Part shown: positions 16,705-27,723 of the stretch, piece by piece
Layout: each line of letters opens with the position of its first letter
How positions within the stretch are numbered: position 1 is the first letter of the stretch
Assembly (NCBI GenBank): GCA_019113175.1
Contig: DXHY01000029.1
Location: forward strand, 1 to 64,000
Reading direction: 5' to 3'
Length of the DNA stretch: 64,000 nt
Origin: Candidatus Eisenbergiella stercoravium
GTDB lineage: Bacteria; Bacillota; Clostridia; Lachnospirales; Lachnospiraceae
Translations under genes and position numbers: made by a program
Notes under the pieces: generated by a model
Told to the model about the DNA's origin: nothing
The model's input: only the letters and a program-made list of their open reading frames with translations
Databases searched by the model: none

Positions 16705-18090
16705 GAGGAAAACGGGGGATACAGCGCCCGGCGGGACGCTTCTGTATGGAAGACGCCGCGGCCCGGCGCGGAAAGGCGGACAATGGTGCGGAGACGGAGA
16801 AGAAAAAAGGAATTTGCCCTGTTCGGAGTGACGCTTCTTCTGACGGTTGTGGTTGGAATCACACTGGTTCTTGCCGGCTGGACGGTGCTGGGGAAGAAAA
16901 CCGGGCTTGAGGCTGTGGTGGTCACGGCGGAAGCGCTTCTGCCCCATGGAACCGGAAACGGAGCGGCAGGTGTGTCCGGAGCGCCGGATGCACAGGGGAT
17001 GTATAATGAGCAGAATGTTCAGGGGGATAATGCTGCTTCGGGAAAGTATACCTCCCTGCTGGCGGATCCTGCGCAGATGGCCGCGCAGAACATGATTCCT
17101 CTCACGCCTGCCGCGGAGAATGAGATCCGGCTTCTGTTCGCCGGAGATATTCTGTTTGACGACAGCTACAGTATCATGGTGAAAATGAAAAGCCGTGCAG
17201 GCGGAGGGAGTCTGGTGGAGGCGGGCTTTGACGCGGCGATTCTGCAGCAGATGCGGGGGGCGGACGTCTTTATGGTGAACAATGAGTTCACCTATACCAC
17301 GAGAGGGACGCCAACGGAAGGAAAGGCGTTTACCTTCCGTGCCAGACCGGAGCATGCGGCCCTGCTTTCCGAGATGGGAGCCGACATCGTATCCATCGCC
17401 AATAATCACGTCTATGATTATGGAGAAATTTCTCTGCTGGATACCCTGGACACGCTGACTGCGGCAGGGATGCCTTATGTGGGAGCGGGAAGGAATCTCA
17501 CAGAGGCGGTCCGTCCGGTCTGTTTCGTGACAGAAAACGTGAAAATCGCCTTCCTTTCCGCAACTCAGATTGAACGGATGGACAACCCGGATACGAAGGG
17601 AGCGACGGAAACTTCTCCCGGCGTTTTCCGCTGCCGGAATGTGGATCTGCTTCTTTCTGAGGTGGAAAAGGCAAAAGCGGTGAGTGATTTTGTGGTGGTC
17701 TACGTGCACTGGGGAACGGAAAGCACGACGGAGCTGGACTGGGCGCAGAAGGAACAGGCGCCGTTAATTGCGCAGGCAGGCGCGGATCTGATCATCGGGG
17801 ATCATCCTCATGTTCTGCAGGGCATTGAATGGATCGGCGATACGCCGGTAATCTACAGCGTGGGGAACTTTCTGTTCAATTCCAAAACCCAGGATACATG
17901 CCTGGTGGAAGTGACGCTCGATGCGCAGACCGGAAAGCTCAAAACCTTCCGCTTCATCCCTGCCATTCAGAAGGACTGCCGGACCAGCCTTCTGGACGGA
18001 ACGGAAAAGGCGCGGGTGATCAGCCATATGCAGAACCTGTCTCCCGGCGTGGCGATCGACGCGGAAGGGTACGTGACGAAGACACCGTGA
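16693..18090 (+). CDS. CapA-family protein (poly-gamma-glutamate synthesis type), membrane anchored
   Basis: 465 residues from the ATG at 16693. A basic stretch (VRRRRRKKE) leads into one membrane helix (about 40-62), then a low-complexity linker and an extracytoplasmic metallophosphatase-like CapA domain. Motifs in order: FAGDILFDD, NNEFTY, SIANNHVYDYG, VYVHWGTES, IIGDHPHVLQGIEW and YSVGNFLFNS, which supply the metal ligands of this family. An alternative ATG at 16783, with AAAGGCGG upstream, would place the start right at the basic stretch. Partner genes capB/capC are absent, so poly-glutamate synthesis is not supported; many such orphans are of unknown function. It and the gerA-like gene interrupt the ribosomal protein cluster. 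Confidence 0.85.
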   Translation: MKDNEENGGYSARRDASVWKTPRPGAERRTMVRRRRRKKEFALFGVTLLLTVVVGITLVLAGWTVLGKKTGLEAVVVTAEALLPHGTGNGAAGVSGAPDAQGMYNEQNVQGDNAASGKYTSLLADPAQMAAQNMIPLTPAAENEIRLLFAGDILFDDSYSIMVKMKSRAGGGSLVEAGFDAAILQQMRGADVFMVNNEFTYTTRGTPTEGKAFTFRARPEHAALLSEMGADIVSIANNHVYDYGEISLLDTLDTLTAAGMPYVGAGRNLTEAVRPVCFVTENVKIAFLSATQIERMDNPDTKGATETSPGVFRCRNVDLLLSEVEKAKAVSDFVVVYVHWGTESTTELDWAQKEQAPLIAQAGADLIIGDHPHVLQGIEWIGDTPVIYSVGNFLFNSKTQDTCLVEVTLDAQTGKLKTFRFIPAIQKDCRTSLLDGTEKARVISHMQNLSPGVAIDAEGYVTKTP

Positions 18091-18119
18091 CCGCTGGAGC
18101 TTTTTGTACCGAAAAAGTG

Positions 18120-18214
18120 TTACTATTCGCAGCCCTGATTCAGAAAGGATAACACATGCTTACGTGCAGGCACGACGCGCGTGTTGTCCTTTCTGAACCG
18201 GCTGTGAATAGTAA
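18120..18214. repeat. 95-bp long-palindrome element
   Basis: Outer arms TTACTATTCGCAGCC and GGCTGTGAATAGTAA match at 14 of 15 positions, and inner arms TTCAGAAAGGATAACAC and GTGTTGTCCTTTCTGAA at 16 of 17, so nearly the whole element folds into one hairpin. The end sequence is shared with 5348-5361. It follows the capA-like stop by 30 bases and lacks a coding frame. Confidence 0.8.
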
Positions 18215-18244
18215 TGAAAAAGTCATAAAAAAGAAAATTTTTTC

Positions 18245-18273
18245 TTGACGGGAAAGCGGGAATATGATATGGT
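18245..18273 (+). promoter_or_regulatory. Promoter of rplJ-rplL
   Basis: TTGACG (18245-18250), a 17-base spacer and TATGGT (18268-18273), about 270 bases ahead of rplJ; the interval is the L10 leader. Confidence 0.75.
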
Positions 18274-18279
18274 AAACAA

Positions 18280-18483
18280 GGTTTCGGAGCAGAAATGCCC
18301 CGGATCCTGCCGAAGACAGCAGGTACCGATCAGGTGTAAGGCTTTGGACGCCTGCCGAGGAAAGAGTTAACGTCAGTTCCCGTTTTCATCGGAAACGGAT
18401 AACTGGAACAAAAGGATGGCCTCACGGTCGGTCCATTGTGTGGAATGATTCTTCCTCTCTGTCTTTGCAGAGAGGATTTTTTA
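18280..18483 (+). ncRNA. Ribosomal protein L10 leader with attenuator
   Basis: The stretch contains CTGCCGAAGACAGCAGGT and, further on, CCTGCCGAGGAAAGAG, the recognisable core of Firmicute L10 leaders. It ends in an intrinsic terminator (CCTCTCTG at 18454-18461, CAGAGAGG at 18468-18475, then a T-run). L10, with L7/L12, is known to bind this leader and reduce its own operon's expression. The call rests on motif recognition and position. Confidence 0.85.
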
Positions 18484-18541
18484 TGCGTTTACTCCTTTCG
18501 GCACTGATTTTTTTCAGAAAAATCTATAAGGAGGTAAGGAA

Positions 18542-19111
18542 ATGGCAAAGGTTGAATTGAAAGCGCCTGTCGTTGCGGAGATTTCCGAAGCGATTAAGGA
18601 CGCACAGTCTGTTGTTCTTGTGGACTACCGCGGACTGACCGTTGAGCAGGATACCGCTCTTCGTAAGCAGCTTCGTGAAGCCGGAGTTACCTACAAGGTG
18701 TACAAGAACACCATGATGAACTTCGCGTTCAAGGGAACGGACTTCGAAGCGCTGGCCCCCTATCTGGAAGGCCCCAGCGCTGTAGCAATTTCTTCCACGG
18801 ATGCGACCGCTCCCGCAAGAGAGCTGGCCAAATTCGCAAAGACGGCTGACAAGCTTGAGATCAAGGCCGGCGTTGTGGAAGGAACCGTATATGATGCGGC
18901 GGGAATGGCTGCAATTTCTCAGATCCCGTCCAGAGACGAGCTGCTCTCCAAGCTGCTTGGAAGCATCCAGTCTCCTATCACCAACTTCGCTCGCGTCATG
19001 AAGCAGCTGGCTGAAAAAGGCGGTGCAGGCGCATGTGAAGCTCCCGCAGCAGAAGCAGCAGAGGCCCCCGCGGCTGAAGAAGCTCCTGCCGAGGCTCCCG
19101 CAGAAGCATAA
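18542..19111 (+). CDS. rplJ: 50S ribosomal protein L10
   Basis: 189 residues, behind AAGGAGGTAAGGAA. The conserved N-terminus (AQSVVLVDYRGLTVEQDTALRKQLR, VYKNTMMNFAF) binds 23S rRNA; the C-terminal helix carries L7/L12 dimers. An Ala/Glu/Pro-rich tail (about 162-189) extends it beyond the 165-175 residues common in Firmicutes. Confidence 0.97.
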   Translation: MAKVELKAPVVAEISEAIKDAQSVVLVDYRGLTVEQDTALRKQLREAGVTYKVYKNTMMNFAFKGTDFEALAPYLEGPSAVAISSTDATAPARELAKFAKTADKLEIKAGVVEGTVYDAAGMAAISQIPSRDELLSKLLGSIQSPITNFARVMKQLAEKGGAGACEAPAAEAAEAPAAEEAPAEAPAEA

Positions 19112-19198
19112 CTGCCGGGAACAGGCTCCCTGTGGAGCCCGATGGATAAAAGCAGATAATGGATCTGCAGGTTAAAAATGATTATGGAGGTAAATAAA

Positions 19199-19576
19199 AT
19201 GGCTAAATTATCCACTCAGGAAATTATTGATGCGATCAAAGAGCTTTCCGTATTAGAGCTGAATGATCTGGTAAAGGCCTGCGAAGAAGAGTTCGGCGTG
19301 TCCGCAGCAGCAGGCGTTGTAGTTGCAGCAGCAGGTGCCGGAGATGCGGCAGCAGCAGAGGAGAAGACCGAGTTCGACGTTGAGCTGACCGAGGTTGGCC
19401 CGAACAAGGTTAAGGTTATCAAGGTTGTCCGCGAGGTTACCGGACTTGGCCTGAAGGAAGCGAAGGACGTTGTTGACGGAGCTCCCAAGGTTGTTAAGGA
19501 AGGCGCTTCCAAGGAAGAGGCTGAGGACATCAAGTCCAAGCTGGAAGCTGAAGGCGCTAAGGTTACCCTTAAATAA
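19199..19576 (+). CDS. rplL: 50S ribosomal protein L7/L12
   Basis: 125 residues from the ATG at 19199, directly behind GGAGGTAAATAAA; earlier in-frame starts lie ahead of that site. Dimerisation helix, Ala/Gly-rich hinge ([18 protein letters not shown]) and C-terminal factor-binding domain ([22 protein letters not shown]) are all intact. Confidence 0.97.
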   Translation: MAKLSTQEIIDAIKELSVLELNDLVKACEEEFGVSAAAGVVVAAAGAGDAAAAEEKTEFDVELTEVGPNKVKVIKVVREVTGLGLKEAKDVVDGAPKVVKEGASKEEAEDIKSKLEAEGAKVTLK

Positions 19577-19603
19577 GAAACCTTTCAGAATCGAAAATAT
19601 GAG

Positions 19604-19643
19604 AACCGCCGTCTGGCCGGGAAACCGGCGGACGGCGGTTTTT
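19604..19643 (+). terminator. rplL terminator
   Basis: AACCGCCGTC pairs with GACGGCGGTT around an inner CCGG-GAAA-CCGG helix and is followed by a T-run. It separates rplJL from rpoBC, which has its own promoter. Confidence 0.85.
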
Positions 19644-19727
19644 CAGTGTGGAAAGCAGCCGGTATGTCCTGGACCGCAGCTGTAGAGTATGCGCAAAAAA
19701 TAGTCCCTTATACATGTAATTTTTGGG

Positions 19728-19756
19728 TTGACTTGCCTAACCTCTTGTGCTATACT
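19728..19756 (+). promoter_or_regulatory. Promoter of rpoB-rpoC
   Basis: TTGACT (19728-19733), a 17-base spacer and TATACT (19751-19756). It leaves a 5' leader of roughly 155 bases before rpoB in which I see no known regulatory RNA. Confidence 0.8.
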
Positions 19757-19917
19757 GGATGGTGCACTATTGTGGTAAGTTATACTATTTTTGTGCGAAA
19801 AACCGGAAATAAAGTATCGCGCTGACTGTTGCAGGGAGGCTTCGGGCCGCCCGCAGCTGACTGACCGCCGGCCATGAGGTTCGGCGGACAAATCATTAGA
19901 ACGGGGTGAAAATGTCA

Positions 19918-22900
19918 ATGGAAAAGAACAGAATACGTCCGATTGCCACCGGCAGGAATATGCGTATGAGTTATTCACGGCAGAAGGAAGTATTGGAGAT
20001 GCCGAACCTGATCGAAGTCCAGAAGGACTCCTATCACTGGTTTCTGACAGATGGCCTGAAAGAGGTTTTCGACGACATATCTCCAATCGAAGACTACAGC
20101 GGTCATCTGAGTCTTGAGTTCGTGGATTTTGAACTGTGCGAGGATGACGTTAAGTATTCGATTGAAAAGTGTAAGGAAAGAGACGCGACATATGCCGCTC
20201 CGTTGAAGGTGAGAGTCCGCCTTTATAATAAGGAAAAGGAAGAGATCACGGAGCATGAGATTTTCATGGGCGATCTCCCTCTGATGACCGAGACCGGTAC
20301 CTTTGTCATCAATGGAGCAGAGCGTGTTATTGTCAGCCAGCTGGTGCGTTCCCCCGGTATCTATTATGGAATCGGCCATGACAAGATCGGTAAGAAGCTT
20401 TACAGCTGTACGGTGATTCCCAACCGCGGTGCCTGGCTGGAGTATGAGACGGACTCCAACGACGTGTTCTATGTCCGCGTGGACAGAACGAGAAAAGTCC
20501 CGATTACCGTACTGATCCGTGCGCTGGGCGTTGGAACCAACGATGAGATCCGTGCGCTGTTCGGCGATGAGCCCAAGATTGAGGCGAGCTTCACCAAGGA
20601 TACCGCTGAGAGCTATCAGGAGGGCCTGCTTGAGCTGTACAAGAAGATCCGTCCCGGCGAGCCGCTTAGCGTGGAGAGCGCGGAAAGCCTGATCAATGCG
20701 ATGTTCTTCGACCCCAGAAGATATGATCTTGCCAAGGTCGGAAGATATAAATTCAATAAGAAGCTGATGCTCAGAAACAGAATCCGCGGCTTTGCGCTGG
20801 CGGAGGATGTGGTGGACATGAGCACCGGAGAGCTGATCGCGGCTGCAGGAACGAAGGTGACTGCAGAGCTTGCGGACGAGATCCAGAACGCTGCGGTTCC
20901 CTATGTTTATGTGCAGACTGAGGAGAGGAACGTGAAGGTCCTTTCCAGCATGATGGTGGATATTACCCATTATGTGGACTGCGATCCGAAGGAGCTGGGC
21001 GTGACGGAGCTGGTGTATTATCCGGTTCTGCAGAGAATCCTGGATGAGCATTCCGGCAACCCGGAGGAGCTTGCGGAGGCGATTCATAAGAACATCCATG
21101 AGCTGATCCCGAAGCATATTACGAAGGAAGACATTCTGGCTTCCATTAACTATAACATTCATCTGGAGTACGGCATCGGAAACGACGACGATATCGACCA
21201 TCTGGGCAACCGCCGTATCCGTGCGGTGGGTGAGCTGCTGCAGAACCAGTACCGCATCGGCCTTTCCAGAATGGAGAGAGTGGTCCGCGAGCGTATGACC
21301 ACTCATGACGCGGAGGAGATTTCTCCTCAGGTGCTGATTAACATCAAGCCCGTACAGGCTGCGGTGAAGGAATTCTTCGGTTCCTCCCAGCTGTCCCAGT
21401 TCATGGATCAGAACAACCCGCTGGGTGAGCTGACCCATAAGAGACGTCTTTCCGCTCTGGGACCCGGCGGACTGAGCCGTGACCGTGCCGGATTCGAGGT
21501 GCGTGACGTACATTATTCCCATTACGGAAGAATGTGCCCCATTGAGACGCCTGAAGGACCCAATATCGGTCTGATCAACTCTCTGGCATGCTACGCCAGA
21601 ATTAATGAGTACGGCTTTGTGGAGGCTCCCTACCGCAGAATCGACAAGTCCGATCCGGCGAATCCGAGGGTGACGGACGAGGTCGTTTACATGACGGCGG
21701 ATGAGGAAGATAATTATCACGTTGCGCAGGCGAACGAAGAGCTGGATGCGGATGGACATTTCGTGAGAAATATGGTGTCCGGCCGTTATCGTGAAGAAAC
21801 CCAGTCCTATCCGAAGACTGTATTTGACTTCATGGACGTTTCCCCTAAGATGGTGTTCTCCGTGGCGACCGCTCTGATTCCCTTCCTGGAGAACGACGAC
21901 GCGAACCGTGCGCTGATGGGATCCAACATGCAGCGTCAGGCCGTGCCGCTTCTGACTACGGAAGCCCCTGTTGTGGGAACCGGTATGGAAGTGAAGGCGG
22001 CTGTGGACTCCGGCGTCTGCGTTGTGGCGAAGAAGCCCGGAACCATCGACTATGTCTCCTCCAACATGATTAAGATGACGGCGGATGACGGAGAGAAGAT
22101 CGAATACCACCTGACCAAGTTCGCACGAAGCAACCAGAGCAACTGCTACAACCAGAGGCCCATTGTGTTCAAGGGAAACCGTGTTGCGGCGGGGCAGGTG
22201 ATCGCGGACGGCCCGTCCACCTCCGAAGGAGAGCTGGCGCTGGGCAAGAACCCGCTGATCGGCTTCATGACCTGGGAAGGTTATAACTACGAGGACGCCG
22301 TTCTTCTGAGCGAGCGTCTGGTACAGGATGACGTATATACCTCCGTTCATATCGAGGAATATGAAGCAGAAGCCAGAGATACCAAGCTGGGACCGGAGGA
22401 GATCACCAGAGACGTTCCCGGCGTGGGCGACGATGCTCTGAAGGATCTGGACGACAGAGGAATTATCCGCATCGGCGCGGAGGTTCGCGCAGGGGATATC
22501 CTGGTCGGAAAAGTAACCCCCAAGGGTGAAACCGAGCTGACCGCTGAGGAGAGGCTGCTTCGCGCCATCTTCGGCGAGAAGGCGAGAGAGGTGAGGGATA
22601 CTTCCCTGAAGGTTCCTCATGGAGAATACGGAATTGTTGTGGATGCCAAGGTGTTTACCAGAGAGAACGGCGACGAGCTGTCCCCGGGCGTGAACCAGGC
22701 GGTCCGCATTTATATCGCGCAAAAGAGAAAGATTTCAGTCGGCGACAAGATGGCAGGCCGTCACGGAAACAAGGGTGTTGTTTCCCGCGTGCTTCCCGTG
22801 GAGGATATGCCCTATCTGCCCAACGGCCGTCCGCTGGATATCGTTCTGAACCCGCTGGGCGTGCCTTCCCGTATGAATATCGGACAGGTACTGGAGATCC

Positions 22901-23775
22901 ATCTCTCCCTGGCGGCAAAGGCGCTCGGCTTTAACGTTGCGACGCCGGTATTTGACGGGGCGGATGAGCATGATATCATGGATACCCTGGATCTGGCGAA
23001 TGATTACGTGAACTTAAGCTGGGAAGAATTTGAAGAGAAGCACAAGGATGAACTGCTTCCCGAGGTGATGCAGTATCTTTCCCTGAACAGGGATCACAGA
23101 GAGCTGTGGAAGGGCGTTCCCATCAGCCGCGACGGCAAGGTGCGCCTGAGAGACGGACGGACGGGAGAATATTTTGACAGCCCGGTTACCATCGGCCACA
23201 TGCATTACCTGAAGCTGCATCATCTGGTTGACGATAAGATCCATGCGCGTTCTACCGGTCCTTACTCCCTGGTAACGCAGCAGCCTCTGGGCGGTAAGGC
23301 GCAGTTCGGTGGACAGCGTTTCGGAGAAATGGAAGTGTGGGCCCTGGAGGCTTACGGCGCGGCATACACCCTGCAGGAGATCCTGACGGTGAAGTCCGAC
23401 GATGTGGTGGGCCGTGTGAAGACCTACGAGGCGATCATTAAGGGAGAAAATATCCCTGAGCCCGGCATTCCGGAGTCCTTCAAGGTTCTGCTGAAGGAGC
23501 TGCAGTCCCTTGCCCTGGATGTAAGAGTGCTGCGCGACGACAATACGGAAGTCGAGATCATGGAAACGGTGGATTACGGCGATACGGACTACCGTTATGA
23601 AATTGAGGGTGACTCCAAAGGTTATGAGAAATATGAAAAAGATTCTCTGGGTGCGCTCGGCTATCAGCATCAGGAATTCGACGAGGGCGGAGAACTGGTG
23701 AGCACGGGAGAAGAGAGCACGGTTGACGATCTGGAACTCGACCTTGAGGAAAGCTTTGACGATATTGACGAATAA
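19918..23775 (+). CDS. rpoB: DNA-directed RNA polymerase beta subunit
   Basis: 1285 residues from the ATG at 19918 ([12 protein letters not shown]), about nine bases after GGGGTG; the ATG at 19912 and a GTG at 19906 are in frame but close to that site. The rifampicin-binding region at about residues 486-520 reads [16 protein letters not shown] then [19 protein letters not shown], with the Asp, His and Ser positions linked to resistance all in the sensitive state. The C-terminus contains the [20 protein letters not shown]-type segment and ends in an acidic tail rich in Asp/Glu (last 60 residues). It pairs with rpoC 66 bases downstream. Confidence 0.97.
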   Translation: MEKNRIRPIATGRNMRMSYSRQKEVLEMPNLIEVQKDSYHWFLTDGLKEVFDDISPIEDYSGHLSLEFVDFELCEDDVKYSIEKCKERDATYAAPLKVRVRLYNKEKEEITEHEIFMGDLPLMTETGTFVINGAERVIVSQLVRSPGIYYGIGHDKIGKKLYSCTVIPNRGAWLEYETDSNDVFYVRVDRTRKVPITVLIRALGVGTNDEIRALFGDEPKIEASFTKDTAESYQEGLLELYKKIRPGEPLSVESAESLINAMFFDPRRYDLAKVGRYKFNKKLMLRNRIRGFALAEDVVDMSTGELIAAAGTKVTAELADEIQNAAVPYVYVQTEERNVKVLSSMMVDITHYVDCDPKELGVTELVYYPVLQRILDEHSGNPEELAEAIHKNIHELIPKHITKEDILASINYNIHLEYGIGNDDDIDHLGNRRIRAVGELLQNQYRIGLSRMERVVRERMTTHDAEEISPQVLINIKPVQAAVKEFFGSSQLSQFMDQNNPLGELTHKRRLSALGPGGLSRDRAGFEVRDVHYSHYGRMCPIETPEGPNIGLINSLACYARINEYGFVEAPYRRIDKSDPANPRVTDEVVYMTADEEDNYHVAQANEELDADGHFVRNMVSGRYREETQSYPKTVFDFMDVSPKMVFSVATALIPFLENDDANRALMGSNMQRQAVPLLTTEAPVVGTGMEVKAAVDSGVCVVAKKPGTIDYVSSNMIKMTADDGEKIEYHLTKFARSNQSNCYNQRPIVFKGNRVAAGQVIADGPSTSEGELALGKNPLIGFMTWEGYNYEDAVLLSERLVQDDVYTSVHIEEYEAEARDTKLGPEEITRDVPGVGDDALKDLDDRGIIRIGAEVRAGDILVGKVTPKGETELTAEERLLRAIFGEKAREVRDTSLKVPHGEYGIVVDAKVFTRENGDELSPGVNQAVRIYIAQKRKISVGDKMAGRHGNKGVVSRVLPVEDMPYLPNGRPLDIVLNPLGVPSRMNIGQVLEIHLSLAAKALGFNVATPVFDGADEHDIMDTLDLANDYVNLSWEEFEEKHKDELLPEVMQYLSLNRDHRELWKGVPISRDGKVRLRDGRTGEYFDSPVTIGHMHYLKLHHLVDDKIHARSTGPYSLVTQQPLGGKAQFGGQRFGEMEVWALEAYGAAYTLQEILTVKSDDVVGRVKTYEAIIKGENIPEPGIPESFKVLLKELQSLALDVRVLRDDNTEVEIMETVDYGDTDYRYEIEGDSKGYEKYEKDSLGALGYQHQEFDEGGELVSTGEESTVDDLELDLEESFDDIDE

Positions 23776-23841
23776 GCTTTTGAAGTTTGACGGGAGGCGG
23801 CTTTTCTGCCAGAGCCGTCCCCGTTTTGGAAGGAGTGCACA

Positions 23842-26800
23842 ATGTCTGAAACAACAGCAAAGAATGAAGTATATCAGCCGATGACCTTTGATGCGATCAA
23901 GATCGGTCTGGCATCCCCTGAAAAGATCAGGGAATGGTCCAGAGGCGAAGTGCAGAAGCCTGAAACGATCAATTACAGAACTCTGAAGCCGGAACGCGAC
24001 GGACTGTTCTGCGAGCGCATTTTCGGACCTACCAAGGATTGGGAGTGCCATTGCGGAAAATACAAGAAGATCCGTTATAAGGGTGTGGTCTGCGACCGCT
24101 GCGGCGTGGAAGTGACCAAATCCAGCGTCCGCAGAGAGCGTATGGGCCATATCGAACTGGCTGCCCCTGTTTCCCACATCTGGTATTTCAAGGGAATTCC
24201 CAGCCGTATGGGACTGATTCTGGATCTGTCTCCCAGAGTGCTGGAGAAGGTGCTTTACTTCGCTTCCTACATCGTTCTGGATAAGGGCGAGAGCAATCTG
24301 GAATATAAGCAGGTGCTGTCCGAGAAGGAATATCAGGATGCCAGAGAAACCTGGGGAAACAAATTCCGCGCGGGCATGGGAGCGGAGTCCATCAAGGAGC
24401 TGCTGCTCGCCATCGATCTGGAAAAGGAATCCGCCGAGCTGAAGGAAGGCTTGAAGGAATCCTCCGGACAGAAGCGCGCCAGAATCATCAAGCGCCTTGA
24501 GGTGGTGGAAGCGTTCCGCGAGTCCGGAAACCGCCCGGAATGGATGATCCTGGATGCCATCCCGGTTATTCCTCCGGATCTGCGCCCCATGGTACAGCTG
24601 GACGGCGGCCGTTTCGCAACGAGCGATCTGAATGATCTGTACCGCAGAATCATCAACAGAAACAACCGTCTGAAAAGACTGCTGGAGCTTGGCGCTCCGG
24701 ATATCATCGTCCGCAATGAGAAGAGAATGCTGCAGGAAGCGGTGGATGCGCTGATCGATAACGGCAGAAGGGGACGCCCGGTAACGGGACCCGGAAACCG
24801 CGCGCTGAAGTCCCTTTCCGACATGCTGAAGGGTAAGTCCGGACGTTTCCGTCAGAATCTGCTCGGAAAGCGTGTTGACTATTCCGGACGAAGCGTTATC
24901 GTTGTAGGCCCTGAACTGAAAATCTATCAGTGCGGCCTGCCCAAGGAGATGGCCATCGAGCTGTTCAAGCCTTTCGTGATGAAGGAGCTGGTGGCAAGAG
25001 GCATTTCCCAGAACATCAAGAATGCGAAAAAGCTGGTTGAAAGACTGGATTCCCAGGTATGGGATGTGCTGGAAGATGTGATCAAGGAGCATCCGGTGAT
25101 GCTGAACCGCGCCCCTACGCTTCACAGACTGGGTATCCAGGCGTTCGAGCCCATTCTGGTAGAGGGTAAGGCGATCAAGCTGCATCCTCTGGTATGTACC
25201 GCCTTCAACGCCGACTTCGACGGTGACCAGATGGCCGTACACCTTCCGCTTTCCGTGGAAGCCCAGGCGGAGTGCCGCTTCATGCTGCTCTCCCCGAACA
25301 ACCTGCTGAAGCCCTCCGACGGAGGCCCTGTGGCGGTTCCTTCCCAGGATATGGTTCTGGGAATCTACTACCTGACTCAGGAGAGACCCGGCGCGAAGGG
25401 AGAAGGCAAATACTTCAAGAGCCTGAATGAAGCGATCCTGGCTTATGAAAACCAGGCGCTGACCCTGCATTCCAGAATCCGCGTGAAGGTGACGAAGACC
25501 ATGCCTGACGGCACGGTGCTTTCCGATATCGTGGAATCCACGCTGGGACGTTTCATCTTCAATGAGATCCTGCCTCAGGATCTGGGATTTGTGGACAGAA
25601 GCGTACCGGAAAACGCGCTGAAGCTGGAAGTGGACTTCCATGTGGGCAAGAAGGGCCTGAAGCAGATTCTGGAGAAGGTAATCAATATCCATGGTTCCTC
25701 CAAAATGGCGGAGGTGCTGGATGACATCAAGTCCACCGGATATAAATATTCCACCAGAGCGGCCATGACCGTATCCATTTCCGATATGACCGTACCCGCG
25801 CAGAAGCCGGAGATGCTGGCGAAGGCGCAGGCGACCGTTGACCGGATTTCCCAGAACTTCCGCCGCGGCCTGATTACGGAGGAAGAGCGTTATCGTGCGG
25901 TTGTGGAAACCTGGAATGAAACGGATAAGGAACTGACCGAGGTTCTGCTTGCAGGACTGGATAAATATAATAACATTTTCATGATGGCGGACTCCGGAGC
26001 CCGTGGTTCCAATCAGCAGATCAAGCAGCTTGCGGGCATGCGCGGACTGATGGCGGATACCACCGGACGTACCATTGAGCTGCCCATCAAGTCCAACTTC
26101 CGTGAGGGACTGGATGTACTGGAATACTTCATGTCGGCACACGGAGCCCGTAAGGGACTGTCCGATACGGCTCTGCGTACCGCAGACTCCGGATATCTGA
26201 CCAGACGAATGGTTGATGTATCCCAGGAGCTGATCATCCGCGAGGCGGACTGCTGTGAAGGACGGGATGAGATTCCCGGCATGGAAGTAAGCGCCTTCAT
26301 GGACGGCAAGGAGACCATTGAAAATCTGAAGGATCGTATCACGGGCAGAGTATCCTGTGAGGATATCTGCGACCGCGATGGAAATGTGATCGTAAAGAAA
26401 AATCACATGATCACTCCCAGCCGTGCGGAAAAGATTCTGAGCGTTGGCGTGGATCAGAAGGGTGAGCCCATTGAAAAGGTGAAGATCAGAACGATCTTAA
26501 GCTGCCGTTCCCATAACGGCATCTGCGCGAAGTGTTATGGAGCCAACATGGCGACCGGCGAAGAGGTGCAGGTCGGAGAAGCGGTCGGAATCATCGCGGC
26601 ACAGTCCATCGGTGAACCCGGTACCCAGCTGACCATGCGTACCTTCCATACCGGCGGTGTGGCGGGCGACGATATCACACAGGGTCTTCCCCGTGTTGAG
26701 GAGCTGTTTGAGGCCAGAAAGCCGAAGGGACTTGCGATCATCGCGGAGTTTGGCGGTACGGCCGTGATTAAGGACACCAAGAAGAAGCGCGAAGTCATCA

Positions 26801-27594
26801 TCACCAATCATGAGACCGGAGAATCTAAGGCATACCTGATTCCCTATGGTTCCAGAATCAAGGTGGTAGACGGCCAGGAGCTGGAGGCCGGCGACGAGCT
26901 GACAGAAGGTAGCGTAAATCCTCATGATCTGCTGAAGATCAAGGGAATCCGCGCGGTACAGGATTATATGCTCCGCGAGGTACAGCGCGTATACCGTCTT
27001 CAGGGCGTGGATATCAGCGACAAGCATATCGAAGTCATCGTGCGCCAGATGCTGAAGAAGGTGCGCATTGAGGAGAGCGGGGATACGGATTTCCTTCCCG
27101 GAACTCTGGTTGACGCGCTGGAGTATGAAGACCTGAACGAGTCTCTGATTGCCGAGGGCAAGCAGCCTGCGGACGGAAAGCAGATTCTGCTGGGAATCAC
27201 GAAGGCAGCTCTTGCTACCAATTCCTTCCTTTCCGCGGCATCCTTCCAGGAGACCACCAAGGTTCTGACGGAAGCTGCCATCAAGGGCAAGGTGGATCCG
27301 CTGATCGGTCTGAAGGAGAATGTTATCATCGGTAAGCTGATTCCTGCGGGAACCGGTATGAAGCGCTACCGCGACGTGCATCTGAGCACGGATATCGGAC
27401 TGGAGGATACGCTGGATCTGGACGACGAACTGGATTTTGACGGCGATACGGATGAAACGGATACGCCGGACACCGCAGCCGCTTCCGGGCTGGAGGGTGA
27501 GATTCCGGAGAAAACGGAGCCGGATGATGAGAATGTGGAAACGGAAGAGGAAGAAGCAGAGCCTGTGACGGTAGGTGCTTCTGACGAAGAATAA
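23842..27594 (+). CDS. rpoC: DNA-directed RNA polymerase beta' subunit
   Basis: 1250 residues, behind GGAAGGAG. The N-terminal zinc ribbon ([20 protein letters not shown]), the catalytic magnesium site [13 protein letters not shown] and the second zinc site ([13 protein letters not shown]) are intact, as is the bridge/trigger region (FRTHTGG-like [29 protein letters not shown] in two parts). The last 45 residues form an acidic Glu/Asp/Thr-rich tail. A GC-rich inverted repeat follows the gene but lacks a clean T-run, so termination there is uncertain. Confidence 0.97.
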   Translation: MSETTAKNEVYQPMTFDAIKIGLASPEKIREWSRGEVQKPETINYRTLKPERDGLFCERIFGPTKDWECHCGKYKKIRYKGVVCDRCGVEVTKSSVRRERMGHIELAAPVSHIWYFKGIPSRMGLILDLSPRVLEKVLYFASYIVLDKGESNLEYKQVLSEKEYQDARETWGNKFRAGMGAESIKELLLAIDLEKESAELKEGLKESSGQKRARIIKRLEVVEAFRESGNRPEWMILDAIPVIPPDLRPMVQLDGGRFATSDLNDLYRRIINRNNRLKRLLELGAPDIIVRNEKRMLQEAVDALIDNGRRGRPVTGPGNRALKSLSDMLKGKSGRFRQNLLGKRVDYSGRSVIVVGPELKIYQCGLPKEMAIELFKPFVMKELVARGISQNIKNAKKLVERLDSQVWDVLEDVIKEHPVMLNRAPTLHRLGIQAFEPILVEGKAIKLHPLVCTAFNADFDGDQMAVHLPLSVEAQAECRFMLLSPNNLLKPSDGGPVAVPSQDMVLGIYYLTQERPGAKGEGKYFKSLNEAILAYENQALTLHSRIRVKVTKTMPDGTVLSDIVESTLGRFIFNEILPQDLGFVDRSVPENALKLEVDFHVGKKGLKQILEKVINIHGSSKMAEVLDDIKSTGYKYSTRAAMTVSISDMTVPAQKPEMLAKAQATVDRISQNFRRGLITEEERYRAVVETWNETDKELTEVLLAGLDKYNNIFMMADSGARGSNQQIKQLAGMRGLMADTTGRTIELPIKSNFREGLDVLEYFMSAHGARKGLSDTALRTADSGYLTRRMVDVSQELIIREADCCEGRDEIPGMEVSAFMDGKETIENLKDRITGRVSCEDICDRDGNVIVKKNHMITPSRAEKILSVGVDQKGEPIEKVKIRTILSCRSHNGICAKCYGANMATGEEVQVGEAVGIIAAQSIGEPGTQLTMRTFHTGGVAGDDITQGLPRVEELFEARKPKGLAIIAEFGGTAVIKDTKKKREVIITNHETGESKAYLIPYGSRIKVVDGQELEAGDELTEGSVNPHDLLKIKGIRAVQDYMLREVQRVYRLQGVDISDKHIEVIVRQMLKKVRIEESGDTDFLPGTLVDALEYEDLNESLIAEGKQPADGKQILLGITKAALATNSFLSAASFQETTKVLTEAAIKGKVDPLIGLKENVIIGKLIPAGTGMKRYRDVHLSTDIGLEDTLDLDDELDFDGDTDETDTPDTAAASGLEGEIPEKTEPDDENVETEEEEAEPVTVGASDEE

Positions 27595-27723
27595 AGGTTT
27601 GTTTCAGCTGCTCTGCGGCGGAACAGAACAAAGGGGCGGCAGGAGCGGAAGGCTCTGCCGCCTCTGCCTTTTAGAAAATCAGAGATGGCGCCGGTGAAGA
27701 ACCGCATGAAATGAGGAGGGCAC

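Larger units (their letters stand above)
18091..18541. other. Gap: palindromic element, promoter and L10 leader
   Basis: The stretch holds no gene. It contains, in order, the 95-bp palindromic element (18120-18214), the rplJ promoter (18245-18273), the L10 leader RNA and its attenuator hairpin. Confidence 0.8.

Noticed and set aside
19975-22722. 915-codon open frame on the minus strand opposite rpoB
   Set aside because: It mirrors the codon structure of rpoB, has no ribosome binding site, and its protein shows no domain pattern. The + strand gene is certain.
23014-26406. 1130-codon open frame on the minus strand opposite rpoB/rpoC
   Set aside because: Same reason: it crosses two essential + strand genes and arises from biased codon use.
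27601-27680. rpoC terminator
   Set aside because: A GGCGGCAGGAGC/GCTCTGCCGCC inverted repeat is present, but it is followed by TCTGCCTTTTA instead of a proper T-run; left out as a firm call.
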